From assembly GCA_016714125.1 (NCBI GenBank), contig JADJNX010000003.1, positions 461,985 through 525,984 of the forward strand: DNA of 64,000 nt, in the 5' to 3' direction. Position 1 is the stretch's first letter; each line of letters opens with the position of its first letter. Made by a program: the position numbers and the translations under genes. Of the stretch, positions 1 through 9,952 are shown one piece after another. Source of the DNA: Ignavibacteriales bacterium. Its GTDB lineage: Bacteria > Bacteroidota > Ignavibacteria > Ignavibacteriales > Ignavibacteriaceae. The notes below the pieces were generated by a model that saw only the letters and a list, made by a program, of their open reading frames with translations, did no database searches and had not been told where the DNA came from.

Positions 1-653
1 CTGAATACCTGCATAATCATACCCTTCAGGTTTTCAGAAATATCTTTTGTTGCTGCTTCAAGTTGCTGTGGGTTTAAGGAATCCTTTCCCATGTTTTCAG
101 GAAGAGCTTTTGTCACAATTTTGTCAACTTTGTAAACCTCTTTGATAACTCCTTTTTTGTCAATTCTTGCCATAAAAGGGTTGTTTATCAGGGCTTCGTA
201 AAATCCGAAGTCAAGTTTTTTGGCTGAATCAAGTTTGTCGCCTGTTTTATATTCTTTCTTCTCACCATTCACATCAGAAAAGATGTAGATGCTTGTAGTT
301 GTTACTTCAACTTCAGCGATAGTGTCTTTGTCAACTTCTTTCACTTCAAAATTGATAACAATAACATTTTTTTGTTCAACTTTTTGGCTGATTGCAGTAT
401 CAGCTTTCATTGATTGATCAATGTTATTGATAAAAGCGATCTTGTATGTGAACTTCGACCCTTTTTCCAATTTATAACCAAACTCTGTCACCCCTTCGGC
501 GGCTGTAACACCTTCGAGTTTGGGAAGAGTTGTATCGATACTGGTTACAACTTCACCTTCTGCTAATGGCTTGCTGCCATCGGATCCACAACCGGATACC
601 AGCATAAGTAGTGTAATTGTGAAAAAGGAAAACATAATTTTCTTAAATAACAT
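1..653 (-). CDS. Lipoprotein of unknown function, DUF6263-like, 3' end outside window
   Basis: An open frame starts at ATG 653 (read right to left) and runs off the left edge after about 217 codons. The first 22 residues form a lipoprotein signal: two lysines, a hydrophobic LLMLV stretch and a lipobox VSGC, giving Cys22 as lipid anchor. The mature part is polar, rich in Lys, Asp and Thr, and shows no catalytic motif. Its layout (lipobox followed by one long beta-rich domain with an EVEVTTTS-type strand) resembles DUF6263 lipoproteins of the FCB group; that family assignment is inference. The start lies only 4 nt after the stop of the NamZ-like gene, so the two are probably cotranscribed and both exported to the envelope. 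Confidence 0.7.
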   Translation of the reverse strand, partial: MLFKKIMFSFFTITLLMLVSGCGSDGSKPLAEGEVVTSIDTTLPKLEGVTAAEGVTEFGYKLEKGSKFTYKIAFINNIDQSMKADTAISQKVEQKNVIVINFEVKEVDKDTIAEVEVTTTSIYIFSDVNGEKKEYKTGDKLDSAKKLDFGFYEALINNPFMARIDKKGVIKEVYKVDKIVTKALPENMGKDSLNPQQLEAATKDISENLKGMIMQVF

Positions 654-657
654 CTTG

Positions 658-1920
658 TTACCTTAAGTTAGTGTATAATAAATATTTACTTCTAAGCTCT
701 TTAAATTGTAGCAGCTCTTCTTGATAGCTGGCTACCACGACTTTCCACCCCTTTGTGGTCAATAGATTTTGAATATCGCTCCGGCCGGATTTAATCCTGA
801 AGCCCTTCTCTTTAATTTCAAATTTACCCGGATACTCTTTATTTAAGTGATCCAACAGATAAAATCCAAATTTTACGGCCTCAAATTCCTTTGATATTTC
901 CCTGATTCTCACTCCAAAACACTTTTCACCCATAAATTTTGGCTTAACCGCAGCTTCACTCTCAACAGGGGTGTATTCAATTTTTTCAACACTTTTAATC
1001 CCCGGAAACTGTTTTACAATCTCCAACAATTTTTCATTGTCGATAAAAGGTGCACCAAATATCAAAAAGGGATCATCACTTCCCCTTCCCTCTGAAACAT
1101 TTGTATTTTCAAGTAAACAGGTTCCGGGATAAACTTTTGTTGCCGTCACCGATCTAAGATTTGGTGATGGATCAAGCCACTTTACTCCGGTCTCTTCAAA
1201 TTCACTCTCCCTGTAATAACCTGACATTTCCACGACATTAAGTTCACACAAAATCCCTTTTCGCTCCTTAATATCCGCTTGAAAATATTTGCCAATCTCC
1301 CCTATCGTCATCCCGTGTGCAATTGGTAATCGGGTAATGCCCACAAACGAAAACAGCGAATCCTCCACCACAGGTCCATCCACATAAAGCCCGCCAATTA
1401 TATTTGGTTGATCTAGAACCCAAACAGGGATACCGGCCTCACCACATGCTTCCATCACATGATAAAGAGTTGATATGTAAGTATAAAATCTTACACCAGC
1501 ATCGCGAATGGAAAAGATCATCAAATCGATCCCTTTAAGCATTTCAGGTGTAGGTTTTCTTGTTTTCCCATAAAGTGAAAAGACAGGAATACCTGTTTTT
1601 TCATCTGTTGTATTGTCAATTTTAAGACCTGCTGCTGCCACTCCCCTGAATCCATGTTCAGGACCAAATACAGCAGTAATTTTCCCTTTTTTCTCAAAAA
1701 TAATCTCATCTACAAGGTGTTTTCCATCGGAAGTAACGGCTGTATGATTTGCCACAATTCCCAATCTTTTATCAGAAACCCTGTTCCACTCTTTTTTCAG
1801 GAAATTGTCTATTCCATTTACAAATTCGTTTTTACCGTTGGGTAAATTCTTTTCCTGCTGAATCTGACATCCTGCAGCCATGGGAACAATCAACAATAAA
1901 AATATCACAATTTTTATCAT
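658..1920 (-). CDS. namZ: Exo-beta-N-acetylmuramidase NamZ-like lipoprotein (DUF1343)
   Basis: The predicted protein of about 420 residues belongs to the DUF1343/NamZ family, whose characterised members release N-acetylmuramic acid from the ends of peptidoglycan fragments. Family signatures are visible: VFGPEHGFRG, TGIPVFSLYGKTRKPT, a GVRFYTYISTL stretch, VLDQPN, HGMTIGEIG and VYPGTCLLENTNVSEGRG. I chose ATG 1920 because it starts a lipoprotein signal with lipobox MAAGC; an in-frame ATG at 1971 would add 17 polar residues ahead of the signal. It follows the Nudix gene closely and is followed by another lipoprotein. A role in cell-wall turnover in the periplasm is likely from the family; MurNAc recycling genes are not seen next to it. 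Confidence 0.85.
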   Translation of the reverse strand: MIKIVIFLLLIVPMAAGCQIQQEKNLPNGKNEFVNGIDNFLKKEWNRVSDKRLGIVANHTAVTSDGKHLVDEIIFEKKGKITAVFGPEHGFRGVAAAGLKIDNTTDEKTGIPVFSLYGKTRKPTPEMLKGIDLMIFSIRDAGVRFYTYISTLYHVMEACGEAGIPVWVLDQPNIIGGLYVDGPVVEDSLFSFVGITRLPIAHGMTIGEIGKYFQADIKERKGILCELNVVEMSGYYRESEFEETGVKWLDPSPNLRSVTATKVYPGTCLLENTNVSEGRGSDDPFLIFGAPFIDNEKLLEIVKQFPGIKSVEKIEYTPVESEAAVKPKFMGEKCFGVRIREISKEFEAVKFGFYLLDHLNKEYPGKFEIKEKGFRIKSGRSDIQNLLTTKGWKVVVASYQEELLQFKELRSKYLLYTNLR

Positions 1921-1981
1921 TTTTGGATAATCCCAAGTTTTCTGAAAAGTTTTTTCTTCCCTATTGACCATGCGGAAAGAG

Positions 1982-2479
1982 TCATCCCGTCAAAATCACT
2001 CCTTTATCCACCATCTGCTCAAAATCTTCAAGGGTTACTTCGTGAAGAGAAATCTCCTCAGTATCATCCCCCTTTTTTGGTGCCTTCACCAATTTTTGAG
2101 CAAGATAAACATGGCAATATTCATCAGTTACACCATTAAATGGACAAAATTTTCCAACATTCTCAAGCAATTCAGCGGAATAACCTGTCTCCTCTCTCAA
2201 TTCCAGAAGTGCTGTATCTTCAGGGGTTGCACCTTCTTTTACTCCACCACAGGGAAATTCGAGAGAAAATTTTTTATTCAGGTAGCGATACTGTTTAACG
2301 AGGAGAAGTGTGTTGTTTTCAGTCACCGGAATTATCATCGAAGAGCCGGTAGTATGCACATAGTAATAAACTCCTTTAAATCCGGTTGATGGAATTATAA
2401 AATCATCAATCTTATACGTCCAAAATGGATTTTTGTGATACTCCCGGCTTTTAATTTTCTTCCAGCGTGAAATCGACAT
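1982..2479 (-). CDS. Nudix hydrolase, ADP-ribose pyrophosphatase-like
   Basis: A 165-residue protein with a Nudix fold: an N-terminal strand region (VYYYVHTTGSSMIIPV), the LVKQYRY strand typical of ADP-ribose/sugar-nucleotide pyrophosphatases, FPCGG, then the Nudix helix ending in LELREETGY. Metal-binding glutamates of the REUXEE core are retained (E of LEL and the EE pair), but two consensus positions differ: the arginine before the first core Glu is Leu, and the Glu seven places after the first Gly is Ala. Substrate cannot be assigned. The start codon overlaps the ndk stop as TAATG, so translation is coupled to nucleoside diphosphate kinase, which fits a role in nucleotide pool housekeeping. 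Confidence 0.85.
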   Translation of the reverse strand: MSISRWKKIKSREYHKNPFWTYKIDDFIIPSTGFKGVYYYVHTTGSSMIIPVTENNTLLLVKQYRYLNKKFSLEFPCGGVKEGATPEDTALLELREETGYSAELLENVGKFCPFNGVTDEYCHVYLAQKLVKAPKKGDDTEEISLHEVTLEDFEQMVDKGVILTG

Positions 2480-2910
2480 TAATTTGTGTAGTTGTTCAGT
2501 CGTTCATCGCGGGAAAAGAAATGTGCGATCTCTATAAGAGCGTTTTCATCACTGTCAGAACCGTGACAAGCATTTTCTGCTTTGCTTCCGGCATATCTTT
2601 TTCTGATAGTACCTTCATCAGCTTGTGCGGGATCAGTAGCTCCAATAAGTGTTCTGAAATCGGCTACTGCATTCTCTTTTTCAAGCATCAATGGCACGCA
2701 AGGTCCTGAACACATAAAATCAACCAATTCACCATAAAATGGTCTTTCTTTATGTACTTCATAAAAACCTTTAGCTGAGTCCTGACTCATTCTTGTCATT
2801 TTCATAGCTTTTACTTTAAACCCGGCTTCGGTAATCATAGTGATAATCTGTCCGACATAATTATTTTTTACTGCATCCGGTTTAATTATTGCAAAAGTTA
2901 AATTGCCCAA
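2479..2910 (-). CDS. ndk: Nucleoside diphosphate kinase
   Basis: A complete 143-residue Ndk. It moves the terminal phosphate from ATP to other nucleoside diphosphates through a phosphohistidine. The N-terminal [12 protein letters not shown] strand, the [10 protein letters not shown] loop, [16 protein letters not shown] and the active-site segment NACHGSDS with His116 are all present. Length matches bacterial enzymes (about 140). The gene overlaps the following Nudix gene by one base pair set (TAATG) and starts 28 nt after the sucD stop, so succinyl-CoA synthetase alpha (upstream in the sense of the neighbouring block) and Ndk may share regulation. Nothing unusual. Confidence 0.97.
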   Translation of the reverse strand: MGNLTFAIIKPDAVKNNYVGQIITMITEAGFKVKAMKMTRMSQDSAKGFYEVHKERPFYGELVDFMCSGPCVPLMLEKENAVADFRTLIGATDPAQADEGTIRKRYAGSKAENACHGSDSDENALIEIAHFFSRDERLNNYTN

Positions 2911-2938
2911 ATTATTCTCCTGAATTTATATTCTGTTA

Positions 2939-3826
2939 TTAATGTTTTTTTGCTTTTGCATCAAGTGCTTTTTTCATCGTGATACCGATATCGGCCGGTG
3001 AATTAACCACTTTGATACCTGCTTTTTTTAAGGCTTCCATTTTTTCTCCGGCAGTGCCTTTGCCCCCGGAAATTATTGCTCCTGCATGTCCCATTCTTCT
3101 ACCCGGAGGTGCTGTCTGGCCGGCAATAAAGCCCACAACAGGTTTTTTCACATTCTTTTTGATGTATTCAGCAGCTTCTTCTTCTGCAGAACCACCAATT
3201 TCACCAATCAAAACGATTCCCTCTGTTTCAGGGTCTTCGTTAAACAATTTTACAATATCGATAAAGCGTGAACCGATGATTGGATCTCCGCCAATTCCAA
3301 CACAGGTTGATTGACCGATACCAAGGTCTGATAATTGTTTCACTGCCTCATAGGTAAGAGTTCCTGAGCGGGAAACCACTCCAACATTACCTGCTTTATG
3401 GATAAATCCGGGCATGATACCAATTTTGCCTTTTCCGGGTGATATAACTCCGGGACAATTTGGTCCAATTAACACAACACCTTTTTCTCTGATGTAGTGA
3501 TATACCGGAGCCATATCTGCTACTGGAATTCCTTCTGTAATACAGATAACAACTTTAATCCCGGCATCCGCTGCTTCAAGAATTGCATCTGCTGCAAATG
3601 AAGCAGGTACAAAAATCACTGAAGTATTGGCTTTTGTTGCATCCACAGCATCCTGAACGGTGTTGAATACGGGTATTCCCTCAAATTCAGTTCCGCCTTT
3701 GCCGGGGGTTACGCCCGCAACTACCTTTGTTTTATATTCAACCATCTGTCTGGTATGAAATGATCCTTCACTGCCCGTTATGCCTTGAACAACAAGGCGA
3801 GTTTTCTTGTCAACAAGAATGCTCAT
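2939..3826 (-). CDS. sucD: Succinyl-CoA synthetase (ADP-forming) alpha subunit
   Basis: A complete 295-residue SucD. With SucC it converts succinyl-CoA to succinate with substrate-level ATP/GTP formation in the TCA cycle. The CoA-binding N-terminus ([16 protein letters not shown]), the GPNCPGVI loop, [11 protein letters not shown] and the phosphohistidine segment [12 protein letters not shown] are intact. The beta subunit is not adjacent. The gene points the same way as ndk with 28 nt between them. Citrate synthase, another TCA enzyme, lies about 2.7 kb away on the same strand, separated by a large secreted-protein gene with its own terminator on the upstream side, so a common operon is unlikely. 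Confidence 0.97.
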   Translation of the reverse strand: MSILVDKKTRLVVQGITGSEGSFHTRQMVEYKTKVVAGVTPGKGGTEFEGIPVFNTVQDAVDATKANTSVIFVPASFAADAILEAADAGIKVVICITEGIPVADMAPVYHYIREKGVVLIGPNCPGVISPGKGKIGIMPGFIHKAGNVGVVSRSGTLTYEAVKQLSDLGIGQSTCVGIGGDPIIGSRFIDIVKLFNEDPETEGIVLIGEIGGSAEEEAAEYIKKNVKKPVVGFIAGQTAPPGRRMGHAGAIISGGKGTAGEKMEALKKAGIKVVNSPADIGITMKKALDAKAKKH

Positions 3827-3947
3827 AATTTGTATCCTTTATTCTGCCAAATTTTTTCAAAATAATCATGTAAGATAATTATTTATGAAGAATTAATTTA
3901 TCATAAACTTAATCAATTAACGACACATATTAGTATTGATCCCTCTC

Positions 3948-6347
3948 TCAGTGTACCCTTGGTATGGTTTTTTCTATTACCTCATCTTCTTCCATCACTT
4001 TGCCGGTATGAAATCTGGCAGTTATCATTATCAGTTTTCCACCACCACCCGTTATTTTTGTATCGAAGTAGCAGATTGAATCAGGCATGCCTTTAGATAA
4101 TGAGGCAATTATTGGTTGATCAATTTCGTTCATATCAATCACTGAATAATTTGCATAACTTAAGCCCGGATTATTTAAATAAACTCTTATAAATCGAGTA
4201 CTCGCAGATGAATCAAGAGCTGACACATCCACTAATTTATTTGTGATATACAAAAACAGCGTATCAGGTTCAATAGAGTTGGGATTGTCGAACTTCGTCA
4301 AATGGAACATACCTGTTTCAGTGTATGAAATATTTTCAAAGCTTTCATCCGTACTATCAATCCTTGTATATACAGCATCAATCCAATCCTCGCGTGCATT
4401 CCTTCTATAAGTTTGCGTGTCACCTGAATATGCCCCGACCCAGGTACTGCGCAAAATCCAGTTTTCGATCGGTTTTAAAGATTTAATATAGTCCTTCAAT
4501 GCCCAATATCTTGGATTTGGCACCTGTGGATTGTCAGCTCTGGATTTGGCAACAGCAGAAGAGGATTCGTTGTAAGGATTGTACTTGTCGTCAAATACCC
4601 CATAGGTTGCCATTCCCCATTGATCTATCCGGGTTGGAATCATATAAAACATAAATCCTTTGGCTCCAAAAGAGATTCCAAGGTTAGCTTGTACGACAAT
4701 TTCCTGAGGTGACGGGACACGCGATCCAAATGGACTCGTTACATAAGTTGGAGTGGCAGGATTAAAACCCCTTATTCCGGAAACTTGTACAGTTTGTATT
4801 AATGGAATGTCTTCTTCCAATTCCGGACCAAAATTTTGTGCGGCATCAATAGCAGTTACAAGTCCCATAAATTGATCAGGATCCTCATTCCCCGTGAATG
4901 GCAGAACTTTTTCACCTTTATATTCAATCAGATTGTTTAATGCAGCTTGGATCTCTGCTTGACCTCCGGGCTCATATCCTCGTTTTAATTTTATACTAAA
5001 AGGATAGTGATTAAAGATTAAAGTATTTTTGTAGAAATTGGTCACATCATTTTTTGCATGGAAACGATCAAAACGGAAATGCCACCTCCAGTAGTTTCCT
5101 GAGGCACCCGACAAATCGAAACTTTTGCCCGAAGGCATCTTCTCGCGAATAAATTTCGTATATGATTTCCTTACATTTGCCGTAAGAGTATAAGGTTCAT
5201 CAAAATAAAAAGATTCAAATAACGGATTTCCGCCAACTGCTGCTTTTTTTGCATTCAACTGCGATTTGATATTGCTGCGAAGTTCCGGGTCATTAAAAAA
5301 CGCTTCATAAAGTGAATCGTGAAATGTAATTGCATCGATGTATGTAGTAACCTTATTTCCATACAAAATACCCACTTCAATAATCTTGTCAACACTAACA
5401 GCACCATACTCTCTAAAATGAAAAGTTGGATCGGTTAAAGTTATCCACTCCATATTTGTTGAGGATAAATCCCCTTTTCTAACGATCATTTCGATGGTTT
5501 TAACAAGTGGATTTTTTATTTTACCATTGTTGTTGACTGTGAACGTATCAGTTTGTTGAGTGTCATAAAAATCTTTTGATGCAGTATATCCTGATGTTGG
5601 AACAATTTTTAGGCGCACCCTGAACACCTCTGTGGAATCATGGAGTGTGCTTGGTTCTGTCATCGTACGAATTGAGATATAGTGTTGTTCTCCGGTATTT
5701 GTGAAGTGTATCCTGTTCACTTTCCCGTAAACCACATAAGATTTGACATCCTCTTCCTTTAAAGAAGGAACTGCTTTTCTTACATTAAGTTCGCCTGAAT
5801 AGAGCAATAATATTGTATCACGACCTGTTACATTGGTACCAACCCAGGCAGGAATCAAGTCGGGGTGCAAATTCATAAACCAGACACTTGAACTGCTCTC
5901 GTTTCCAAATCCAAAATTATTAATCGGTGAGAGACTAAAAGCACTATTCCCACCAATTTGAAAAGGATAACGATTTTTATCCTGTCCCTGGGCTTTTAGG
6001 TATTTCCCTGTTTCTACTCCGAGAATTTCAGGCATATCCTTACACCATTCAAGGTGCATATCAAGAATTTTGCGTTGACGGTTAAAATCACTTGGGATGG
6101 TACTTATTGAATCTGCCCATGAAACAGAGTGGGTAATTCCAAGGGAATCCATCAGGACGCTGAGTTCCTTTGCCCTGAGAGCGAGAGAATCAGAGTTAAA
6201 AGGTGTGCCCCAATTATGAGGTGGTATCTTGTAATTAACATACCCGTCAAAAAAGGAGATGTAAGGGAATAGAGTTTTACCCATCTGCCCATAAATATTA
6301 AAGGTAGCTGTAATGATAAGAAAAAGAAACAAGGCTAACTTATTCAT
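3948..6347 (-). CDS. Large secreted protein of unknown function
   Basis: About 799 residues with a clear Sec signal peptide (MNKLALFLFLIITATFNIYGQ); I therefore start at ATG 6347, not at the in-frame codon at 6395. The sequence is rich in aromatic residues (SYFDEPYT, GNYWRWHFRFDRF, FYMIPTRIDQWG), a pattern common in secreted beta-sandwich plus TIM-barrel glycoside-hydrolase-like proteins, and it contains acidic clusters such as FDEPY that could be catalytic. No named family is recognised. There is no type IX sorting tail; the C-terminus ends in EKTIPRVH. It is monocistronic: a terminator lies upstream at 6478-6502 and 121 nt separate it from sucD. Function is open. Confidence 0.75.
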   Translation of the reverse strand: MNKLALFLFLIITATFNIYGQMGKTLFPYISFFDGYVNYKIPPHNWGTPFNSDSLALRAKELSVLMDSLGITHSVSWADSISTIPSDFNRQRKILDMHLEWCKDMPEILGVETGKYLKAQGQDKNRYPFQIGGNSAFSLSPINNFGFGNESSSSVWFMNLHPDLIPAWVGTNVTGRDTILLLYSGELNVRKAVPSLKEEDVKSYVVYGKVNRIHFTNTGEQHYISIRTMTEPSTLHDSTEVFRVRLKIVPTSGYTASKDFYDTQQTDTFTVNNNGKIKNPLVKTIEMIVRKGDLSSTNMEWITLTDPTFHFREYGAVSVDKIIEVGILYGNKVTTYIDAITFHDSLYEAFFNDPELRSNIKSQLNAKKAAVGGNPLFESFYFDEPYTLTANVRKSYTKFIREKMPSGKSFDLSGASGNYWRWHFRFDRFHAKNDVTNFYKNTLIFNHYPFSIKLKRGYEPGGQAEIQAALNNLIEYKGEKVLPFTGNEDPDQFMGLVTAIDAAQNFGPELEEDIPLIQTVQVSGIRGFNPATPTYVTSPFGSRVPSPQEIVVQANLGISFGAKGFMFYMIPTRIDQWGMATYGVFDDKYNPYNESSSAVAKSRADNPQVPNPRYWALKDYIKSLKPIENWILRSTWVGAYSGDTQTYRRNAREDWIDAVYTRIDSTDESFENISYTETGMFHLTKFDNPNSIEPDTLFLYITNKLVDVSALDSSASTRFIRVYLNNPGLSYANYSVIDMNEIDQPIIASLSKGMPDSICYFDTKITGGGGKLIMITARFHTGKVMEEDEVIEKTIPRVH

Positions 6348-6477
6348 CTTATACTCGATTTTAATTGTTCGCTTGCAGGTAAATATAATGTCCAATAGAC
6401 AACTTCTTCTTTTTTATCGTGTAGCATAGTCATTCTCTCTGATAATGCCGGGCTGAATTTAATCAGAGTTAAATAAA

Positions 6478-6502
6478 AAACCCCGGCTTTAACCGGGGTT
6501 TA
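6478..6502 (-). terminator. Rho-independent terminator of citrate synthase
   Basis: Inverted repeat AACCCCGG-ctttaa-CCGGGGTT, followed on the minus strand by a T-rich run. It sits about 40 nt after the citrate synthase stop and before the large secreted-protein gene, both minus strand. Confidence 0.85.
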
Positions 6503-6541
6503 TCTTAAACAACTATATTCTTAATTAAAGAGTGGAATCAG

Positions 6542-7820
6542 TTATTTGATTACCTGACTCTTCAACCATGAAGTGGTCACAGATTTGGGTCGTACGATTG
6601 GAGTACCCAACGCTCTGTTCATCACCGCTTGTGAAGCCAAACCAATTGACCTCGAAAGTGCAAATATTACTGTATAATACGAGAATTCACGCAATCCGTA
6701 ATGATGAAGAAGTGAACCGGTGACTGCATCAACATTGGGCCATGGATTCTGAATTTTTGGGATTGATTTGAGAATTTCAGGAACAACCTCAAATGTATGA
6801 ATCACAGTTTTGAAGACAGGATCCTCGGGACAATGAAGTGTACCAAACTGGTAAAAAGCTTCAAATCTTGGATCAACCACTCTCAACACAGCATGACCGT
6901 AACCGGGAATTACCTGACCGGATGCCAATGTCTCGTTTACAAGTTCTGTAATCTGCTCTTTTGATGGAGTTCCGTTATATTTTTTCATCACATCGAGAAC
7001 CCACTTTAGGGCTTCCTGGTTTGCAAGGCCGTGGAGTGGTCCTGCCAGTCCATTAAAACCGGCAGAAATTGAATAATAAAGATCTGAAAGAGCTGAATTT
7101 ACAATTGCTGAAGTGAAGGAGCTCACGTTACCACCTTCGTGATCGGAGTGGGCAACGAGGAACAATTTCATCAATTTAAGGAATTCTTCTCCGGATGCCT
7201 CAAGGCCAAGCATATGCACAAAATCATCCGTCAATCTCATATCAGGATCGGGTTGAATCAACTCACCTTTATCATATCTTATCCTGTAAATGGCAGCTGC
7301 GATTGCAGGTAATTTTGCTATGATATTAAGTGCATCCTCAAGAGTGTATCTCCAATATTCACTTTTGTTGATCCCGTCTTCATAATGATGTGCAAAAGTA
7401 GATTCTTTCTGCATTGCAAGCACTGCAGTAAAGCATCGTCATTGGATGAGAATCTTTTGGCATTACTTTCAGAATTTCCCAAACATAATAGGGTACAGAT
7501 TTTCTGATTTTAAGACAAACTGAAAACTCATGATATTCTTCTTCTGTTGGAAGCTCACCCGTAAGTAAAAGGTAAAAAACCTGAACAGCATTTAGATCTG
7601 TTAAATCTTTAACAGGTTTTCCTCTGATGATCAATCCCTGATCTTTGGGAACTACTGAAGTATCGCACCAAAGTGAAGTTACTCCTCTCATTCCACCCAT
7701 CACTTGTGAGATACTTACGTCAGAAACCTTAATGTCTCCATTCTCTTTAAGAAAGGTTGACATGTCTGAACGCCAGAACTCAATCTTGTGTGCCATTGTA
7801 TCAAAAATATTTGCTGCCAT
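6542..7820 (-). CDS. gltA: Citrate synthase (type I), one frame change
   Basis: Condenses acetyl-CoA and oxaloacetate to citrate. Together the two frames give about 430 residues, the usual size of the eukaryote-like citrate synthase of the Bacteroidota/Chlorobiota group. N-terminal part: GGMRGVTSLWCDTSVV, IIRGKPV, LTGELPTEEE. C-terminal part: active-site segments GPLHGLANQEAL, PGYGHAVLR and NVDAVTGSLLHHYG, which hold the catalytic His, His and Asp. The frame changes near 7425 in the segment encoding HPMTMLTAVLAMQKES: removing one T from a TTT run restores it, so an inserted base is the simplest explanation. The gene ends with a strong terminator and appears monocistronic. Confidence 0.93.
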
Positions 7821-7891
7821 ATGTTTTCCGGGTTAATTGTTATTGCTTTTAATGAATAAACATTTTCAATTATTTAACTATTCAAAATTAT

Positions 7892-7925
7892 AAAAAAATA
7901 AGGAGGTAATCCTCCTTATTTTTTT
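7892..7925 (-). terminator. Rho-independent terminator of htpG
   Basis: Inverted repeat AATAAGGAGG-taat-CCTCCTTATT flanked by A and T runs. It lies 10 nt past the htpG stop. The symmetrical A and T flanks would let it work in both directions. Confidence 0.88.
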
Positions 7926-7934
7926 AATAAATAT

Positions 7935-9839
7935 TTACTTTATAATTGTGTAGTTTCCGGTGAATGTTTCCAGTATGGAGTTCATCTCCTTAACAAGTAT
8001 AAATGGATCCTTCAGATCTCCTGAACCAAGTTCTGCTGAGAGATAAAGTACATTCACAACTCTCGGAACAATTGGTGAATCTTTGTCTCCTTTGTAGATA
8101 GTCAGAAGGTTTCTTATTACCGCACTGTCTTTATTGATTTCCATTACTTTGGAAGCACCGAAGCTGTCGAACATCGGATTACTTCCCTTCATCATTCTTC
8201 TGAATGATGCAGAAAACATCTCATTTTCGCCTGAAAGCCAGACTGCGTGATCACTTAATCTTTTAGAGATTGTAACATCCTTGATTTTTTCTCCGAGAAC
8301 TTCTTTGATCTTCTTTGCAAGTTCATCAAGAATCTTTTCATCATCAGCGGAGAGATCGGGCAGTTTGCTTGTATTCTCCTCAACATCAATGAAAGAGTCA
8401 AGTTTACTTATATCGGCTTTTTCAACAGAAATCAGGTCAAGTTCACCATACTTCCCTGTCATACTAAGCGCATATTCATCAACGGGATCATAAAGAAAGA
8501 TTACATCGATTCCTTTTCTCTTAAAGATCTCTATTGCCGGATCGGCTGCGAGTGACTCTCTCATTGTACCCAAAGCAAAATATATCTCTTTTTGCTCGGC
8601 TTTGAGATTGTTTTTATAATCATCAAATGAGACAAGTTTATCAGGGTCACTGTTGTTCAATGAATCAAATCTCAGAAGTTCAAGGTACTTGGCACGATTA
8701 TCGTGATCATTAAAACCAAGTTTAATCTGTTTTCCATGTTCCTTGTAAATCCTCTTATACTGTTCGGGATCATCTTTTGCTCTTTGAATAAGATCGTCAA
8801 GTACTTTTTGAGTAACCTGTTTGGCTATTCTGCCAAAAACTGCATTTTCTTGCAATGTCTCTCTGGAAACATTTAATGGCAAATCTTCAGAATCTACAAC
8901 ACCTTTTACAAAACTGAGAAACTCAGGTAACAGATCCTTGCTCTGATGTTGAATTAATACTTTTCTAACATAAAGGTCGAGTCCATAATTGTCACGATTC
9001 ATTCCAAAGAAGTCAAAATTCTTTTTCGGAATAAATAAAAGTGCGTTAAACTGAACCAAACCTTCTACGGAAATATGTATATGACACTCGGGATCTTCAA
9101 AATCGTGGGGTACAAATTTGTAAAATTCAGAATATTGTTCCGGAGTGATTGAATTTTTAGGCTCTTTCCAAAGTGCAGTAATAGTGTTTATTTTTTCTGC
9201 TGCAAGATAAATTGGATAAGAAATGAAACCGGAATGTTTTTTGATAATTCCTTCAAGTGTCTCTTTTGTGGCATATTCAAGAGCATCATCTTTGAGGTAT
9301 ATCTCAATTGTGGTTCCTCTATTGATCGAATCTTCAGATTCGGTGATTGTGAAATCTCCACTTCCGGTCGATCTCCAGATATATCCCTGTTCTTCCTTCA
9401 GGTAAGATCTGGTTTTTATTTTAACTTCGTCTGCCACCATAAAAACGGAATAAAATCCGACACCAAACCTGCCAATAATCTCTTTGGCGTCCGCATCTCC
9501 CTCTTTAAGAGCTTTGATAAACTCGGAACTTCCCGATTTTGCAATAGTACCAATATTTTTTACCAACTCATCTTTTGTCATTCCGATTCCGGTATCGGTA
9601 ATCATCAATAACTTGCTCTCTTTATCAAAAGATATTTTTATCTCAAAAGGAATATCTTTTTGCTGGTATTCCTCGCCCCTTAGGGAGATAATTCTCAGTT
9701 TATCGAGTGCATCAGATGCATTGGAAATTAACTCTCTTAAAAATATCTCTCTGCTACTGTATAGAGAGTGAACTAATATATCGAGTAGCTGTGTTATCTC
9801 AGCTTGGAAGGTAAATTTTTCTTGTGATTTTGTTTCCAT
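7935..9839 (-). CDS. htpG: Molecular chaperone HtpG (Hsp90)
   Basis: A complete 634-residue bacterial Hsp90. The N-terminal GHKL ATPase domain shows SREIFLRELISNASDALDKLR (N box, read in two parts), DTGIGMTKDEL, GTIAKSGS and GRFGVGFYSVFMVAD. The middle domain carries FFGMNRDNYGLDLYVRKV and the DLPLNVSRETLQ segment; the C-terminal dimerisation domain is complete. It folds client proteins in an ATP-driven cycle in the cytosol. A ribosome binding site AAAGGATG lies about 8 nt before ATG 9839. It is flanked by a terminator and a divergent gene, so it forms its own transcription unit. No CIRCE element is seen. Confidence 0.97.
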   Translation of the reverse strand: METKSQEKFTFQAEITQLLDILVHSLYSSREIFLRELISNASDALDKLRIISLRGEEYQQKDIPFEIKISFDKESKLLMITDTGIGMTKDELVKNIGTIAKSGSSEFIKALKEGDADAKEIIGRFGVGFYSVFMVADEVKIKTRSYLKEEQGYIWRSTGSGDFTITESEDSINRGTTIEIYLKDDALEYATKETLEGIIKKHSGFISYPIYLAAEKINTITALWKEPKNSITPEQYSEFYKFVPHDFEDPECHIHISVEGLVQFNALLFIPKKNFDFFGMNRDNYGLDLYVRKVLIQHQSKDLLPEFLSFVKGVVDSEDLPLNVSRETLQENAVFGRIAKQVTQKVLDDLIQRAKDDPEQYKRIYKEHGKQIKLGFNDHDNRAKYLELLRFDSLNNSDPDKLVSFDDYKNNLKAEQKEIYFALGTMRESLAADPAIEIFKRKGIDVIFLYDPVDEYALSMTGKYGELDLISVEKADISKLDSFIDVEENTSKLPDLSADDEKILDELAKKIKEVLGEKIKDVTISKRLSDHAVWLSGENEMFSASFRRMMKGSNPMFDSFGASKVMEINKDSAVIRNLLTIYKGDKDSPIVPRVVNVLYLSAELGSGDLKDPFILVKEMNSILETFTGNYTIIK

Positions 9840-9906
9840 TAAAATTCATCCTTTCTGTGTTTAATTGCCGGTAAAATGACCGTAAAATTTCATAAATTGT
9901 TAGTTA

Positions 9907-9914
9907 CAAATATA
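9907..9914 (-). promoter_or_regulatory. Possible -7 element for htpG
   Basis: Minus-strand TATATTTG matches the Bacteroidota -7 consensus TAnnTTTG about 70 nt before the htpG start codon. A well-spaced -33 TTTG is not evident, so the call is weak. Confidence 0.35.
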
Positions 9915-9952
9915 ACATTTTCCAAGCCCTGCTTCTCTACCAAATTTTTTGA

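Noticed and set aside
1964..2389. Plus-strand open frame of 141 codons
   Set aside because: Antisense to the Nudix gene, no family features, low-complexity aromatic composition typical of a shadow frame.
6542..7820. gltA, mreB, purH, mrdA and similar as true pseudogenes
   Set aside because: They are essential or central, motifs are intact on both sides of each break, and single-base corrections in runs restore them.
9234..9611. Plus-strand open frame of 125 codons inside htpG
   Set aside because: Lies fully opposite to the conserved ATPase domain of htpG and lacks any motif.
9840..9952. CIRCE heat-shock operator upstream of htpG
   Set aside because: Looked for TTAGCACTC-N9-GAGTGCTAA; not present.
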